Source: Povalibacter uvarum (lineage in GTDB: Bacteria; Pseudomonadota; Gammaproteobacteria; Steroidobacterales; Steroidobacteraceae). From it: a DNA stretch of 64,000 nucleotides. The stretch is from contig NZ_JACHHZ010000003.1 in NCBI RefSeq assembly GCF_014202975.1, positions 930,001 to 994,000 on the forward strand. The letters run 5' to 3'. The notes beneath the pieces are model-generated. The model was given only the letters and a program-made list of their open reading frames with translations. It did no database searches and had not been told where the DNA came from. Below are positions 62,749 through 64,000 of this stretch, one piece after another. Every line of letters begins with the position of its first letter. Position 1 is the stretch's first letter. The position numbers were made by a program, and so were the translations under genes.

Positions 62749-64000
62749 CGGCGGAGATCCTCATCAATGTCAGTCCCCGCGAAGTCCGCGCGGCCCTCGT
62801 CGAAGAGGGCGTGCTGCAGGAAATCTTCATCGAGCGTTCCAATCGCCGCGGGCTCATCAGCAATATCTACAAGGGACGCGTTTCGCGAGTGCTGCCGGGC
62901 ATGCAGGCAGCCTTCATCGACATCGGGCTCGAACGCACTGCGTTTCTCCACGCCTCCGACATCGTCCATCCCGCGGTCGGCGAGAACGGACAGCCGGATG
63001 AACCGGTAGAGCAGGGCGCGACGCAGCAGATCCAGCAACTCGTCACCGAGGGTGGCGAGATCCTCGTGCAGGTGCTGAAGGATCCGCTCGGTACGAAGGG
63101 CGCGCGTCTTACGACCTTCATCACGATTCCCTCGCGCTACCTCGTCTACATGCCGAAGGGCCGCGGCATCGGCATCTCGGCTCGCATCGAAGATGAGGCG
63201 GAGCGTCATCGCCTGCGCGAAGCGGCATCGATGTTCGTGCAGGACAACGAGGCGGGCGGGTACATCGTTCGGACCGCGGCGGAAGGTGCAAGCCCCGAGG
63301 CGCTTCGTGCCGACATGCTGTTCCTGCAGAAGCTGTGGACGGTGCTGTGCGAGAAGGCCGCGATGACGCGTCCCGGCAACCTGGTCCATGAAGATCTGCC
63401 GCTCGCTGTCCGCGTGCTGCGCGACGTCGTTTCGAGCGGTGTCGACAAGGTCAGCGTCGATCACGAGGACACGTTCCAGCGCATGCGTGAGTTCGCGCGT
63501 ACGTTCATGCCCGACATGACCGACCGGATCGAGCTGTACGACGGCGACCGGCCGATCTTCGATCTGTACGGCATCGAGGACGAAATCCGGAAGTCGCTCG
63601 ATCGCAAGGTACCGCTCAAGTCGGGCGGGTACCTGATGTTCGACCAGACCGAGGCGATGACGACGATCGACGTCAACACCGGCGCCTATGTCGGACACCG
63701 CACGCTCGAAGAGACGATTTTCCGCACGAACCTGGAAGCTGCCGTCGCCATCGCGCGTCAGCTGCGGCTGCGCAATCTCGGCGGCATCATCATCGTCGAC
63801 TTCATCGACATGGAAGAAGAGGAGCATCGCCGGCAGGTGCTCCAGGCGCTCGAGAAAGCGTTGGTCGGCGACCACGCGAAGAATCACATCTCGTCGGTGT
63901 CGCCGCTGGGCCTCGTCGAGATGACACGCAAGCGGACCCGCGAAAGCCTGGAACACATGCTGTGTTCGTCGTGTCCTACCTGCGAGGGCCGCGGCTTCGT
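62745..64000 (+). CDS. rng: Ribonuclease G (partial, 3' end outside window)
   Basis: RNase G matures the 5' end of 16S rRNA and degrades mRNA. About 418 of some 490 residues are visible. N-terminal TAEILINVSPREVRAALVEE and an S1-like domain (YKGRVSRVLPGMQAAFIDIG) precede the catalytic region. That region holds TEAMTTIDVNTG (metal-binding Asp), GGIIIVDFIDM (second Asp) and CPTCEGRG (zinc link) at the right edge. ATG 62745 overlaps the maf stop. It has no extended C-terminal scaffold in the visible part, so RNase G is preferred over RNase E, but the missing C-terminus prevents certainty. Confidence 0.93.
   Translation, partial: MTAEILINVSPREVRAALVEEGVLQEIFIERSNRRGLISNIYKGRVSRVLPGMQAAFIDIGLERTAFLHASDIVHPAVGENGQPDEPVEQGATQQIQQLVTEGGEILVQVLKDPLGTKGARLTTFITIPSRYLVYMPKGRGIGISARIEDEAERHRLREAASMFVQDNEAGGYIVRTAAEGASPEALRADMLFLQKLWTVLCEKAAMTRPGNLVHEDLPLAVRVLRDVVSSGVDKVSVDHEDTFQRMREFARTFMPDMTDRIELYDGDRPIFDLYGIEDEIRKSLDRKVPLKSGGYLMFDQTEAMTTIDVNTGAYVGHRTLEETIFRTNLEAAVAIARQLRLRNLGGIIIVDFIDMEEEEHRRQVLQALEKALVGDHAKNHISSVSPLGLVEMTRKRTRESLEHMLCSSCPTCEGRGF

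Overview
The window is high-GC DNA from a Gammaproteobacterium. The family-level guess is weak: the housekeeping block leuS/lptE/holA/nadD/rsfS/rlmH/maf/rng, a copLAB-type copper operon and REP repeats with GTCATTCCCGCG cores suggest a relative of the Steroidobacterales, Nevskiales or Xanthomonadales. I see no rRNA, tRNA, CRISPR array, phage gene, integrase or insertion sequence.

Region by region: (1) 1-377 is the N-terminal part of a divergent gene, possibly fliK-like. (2) 749-11517 is a chemotaxis block: STAS protein, cheA, MCP, cheW, cheR, cheD, cheB, then an HDOD protein and a second MCP. A sigma-28 promoter with exact spacing precedes the first gene. No cheY or cheZ is in this block. (3) 11753-17166 holds leuS, a HAD phosphatase, a class II aldolase, lptE and an unrecognised HExxH protein coupled to lptE. 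(4) 17297-22283 holds two signalling pairs: a four-PAS NarL-type kinase with its LuxR-type regulator, and a stand-alone receiver followed by a six-helix membrane kinase. (5) 22270-33326 is mixed metabolism and transport: prolyl aminopeptidase, DUF1761 protein, PTH2-like hydrolase, amphi-Trp protein, copLAB, amidohydrolase, EamA transporter, LysR regulator and a third MCP. (6) 33371-37988 is a minus-strand run: ada, a DNA-repair-type 2OG-Fe(II) oxygenase, a class III aminotransferase and a glutamine-synthetase-like ligase. (7) 38152-41362 is trhO, then a LysE exporter coupled to a TPP-dependent decarboxylase/synthase. (8) 41364-45177 is a lipoprotein and a large secreted subtilase. (9) 45836-52261 is an Mrp Na+/H+ antiporter operon (AB fusion, C, D, E, F, G) ending in a cupin gene, behind a 658-base leader with a possible folded RNA. 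(10) 52368-56747 is an M1 aminopeptidase and a ZnuD-like TonB receptor with a DUF2946 protein. (11) 57056-59981 resumes the housekeeping string (holA, nadD, rsfS, rlmH). (12) 59995-64000 is a Ser/Thr kinase divergent from a SpoIIAA-like protein and a macrodomain protein, then maf and a truncated rng.

Genes that work together: the three MCPs share C-termini ending WQEF, which fits docking of the local CheR/CheB. CopL/A/B form one copper-resistance operon. MrpAB-G form one ion pump. Many genes are translationally coupled through 1-4 base overlaps.

The most unusual features lie between genes. At about ten loci there are tandem tracts with a fixed 7-base period but different unit sequences, often as inverted pairs, and one tract lies in frame inside leuS. 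The window also has two REP/MITE-like families, a possible three-way-junction RNA in front of the mrp operon, and a 40-kb separation of lptE from holA, which are neighbours in many relatives.
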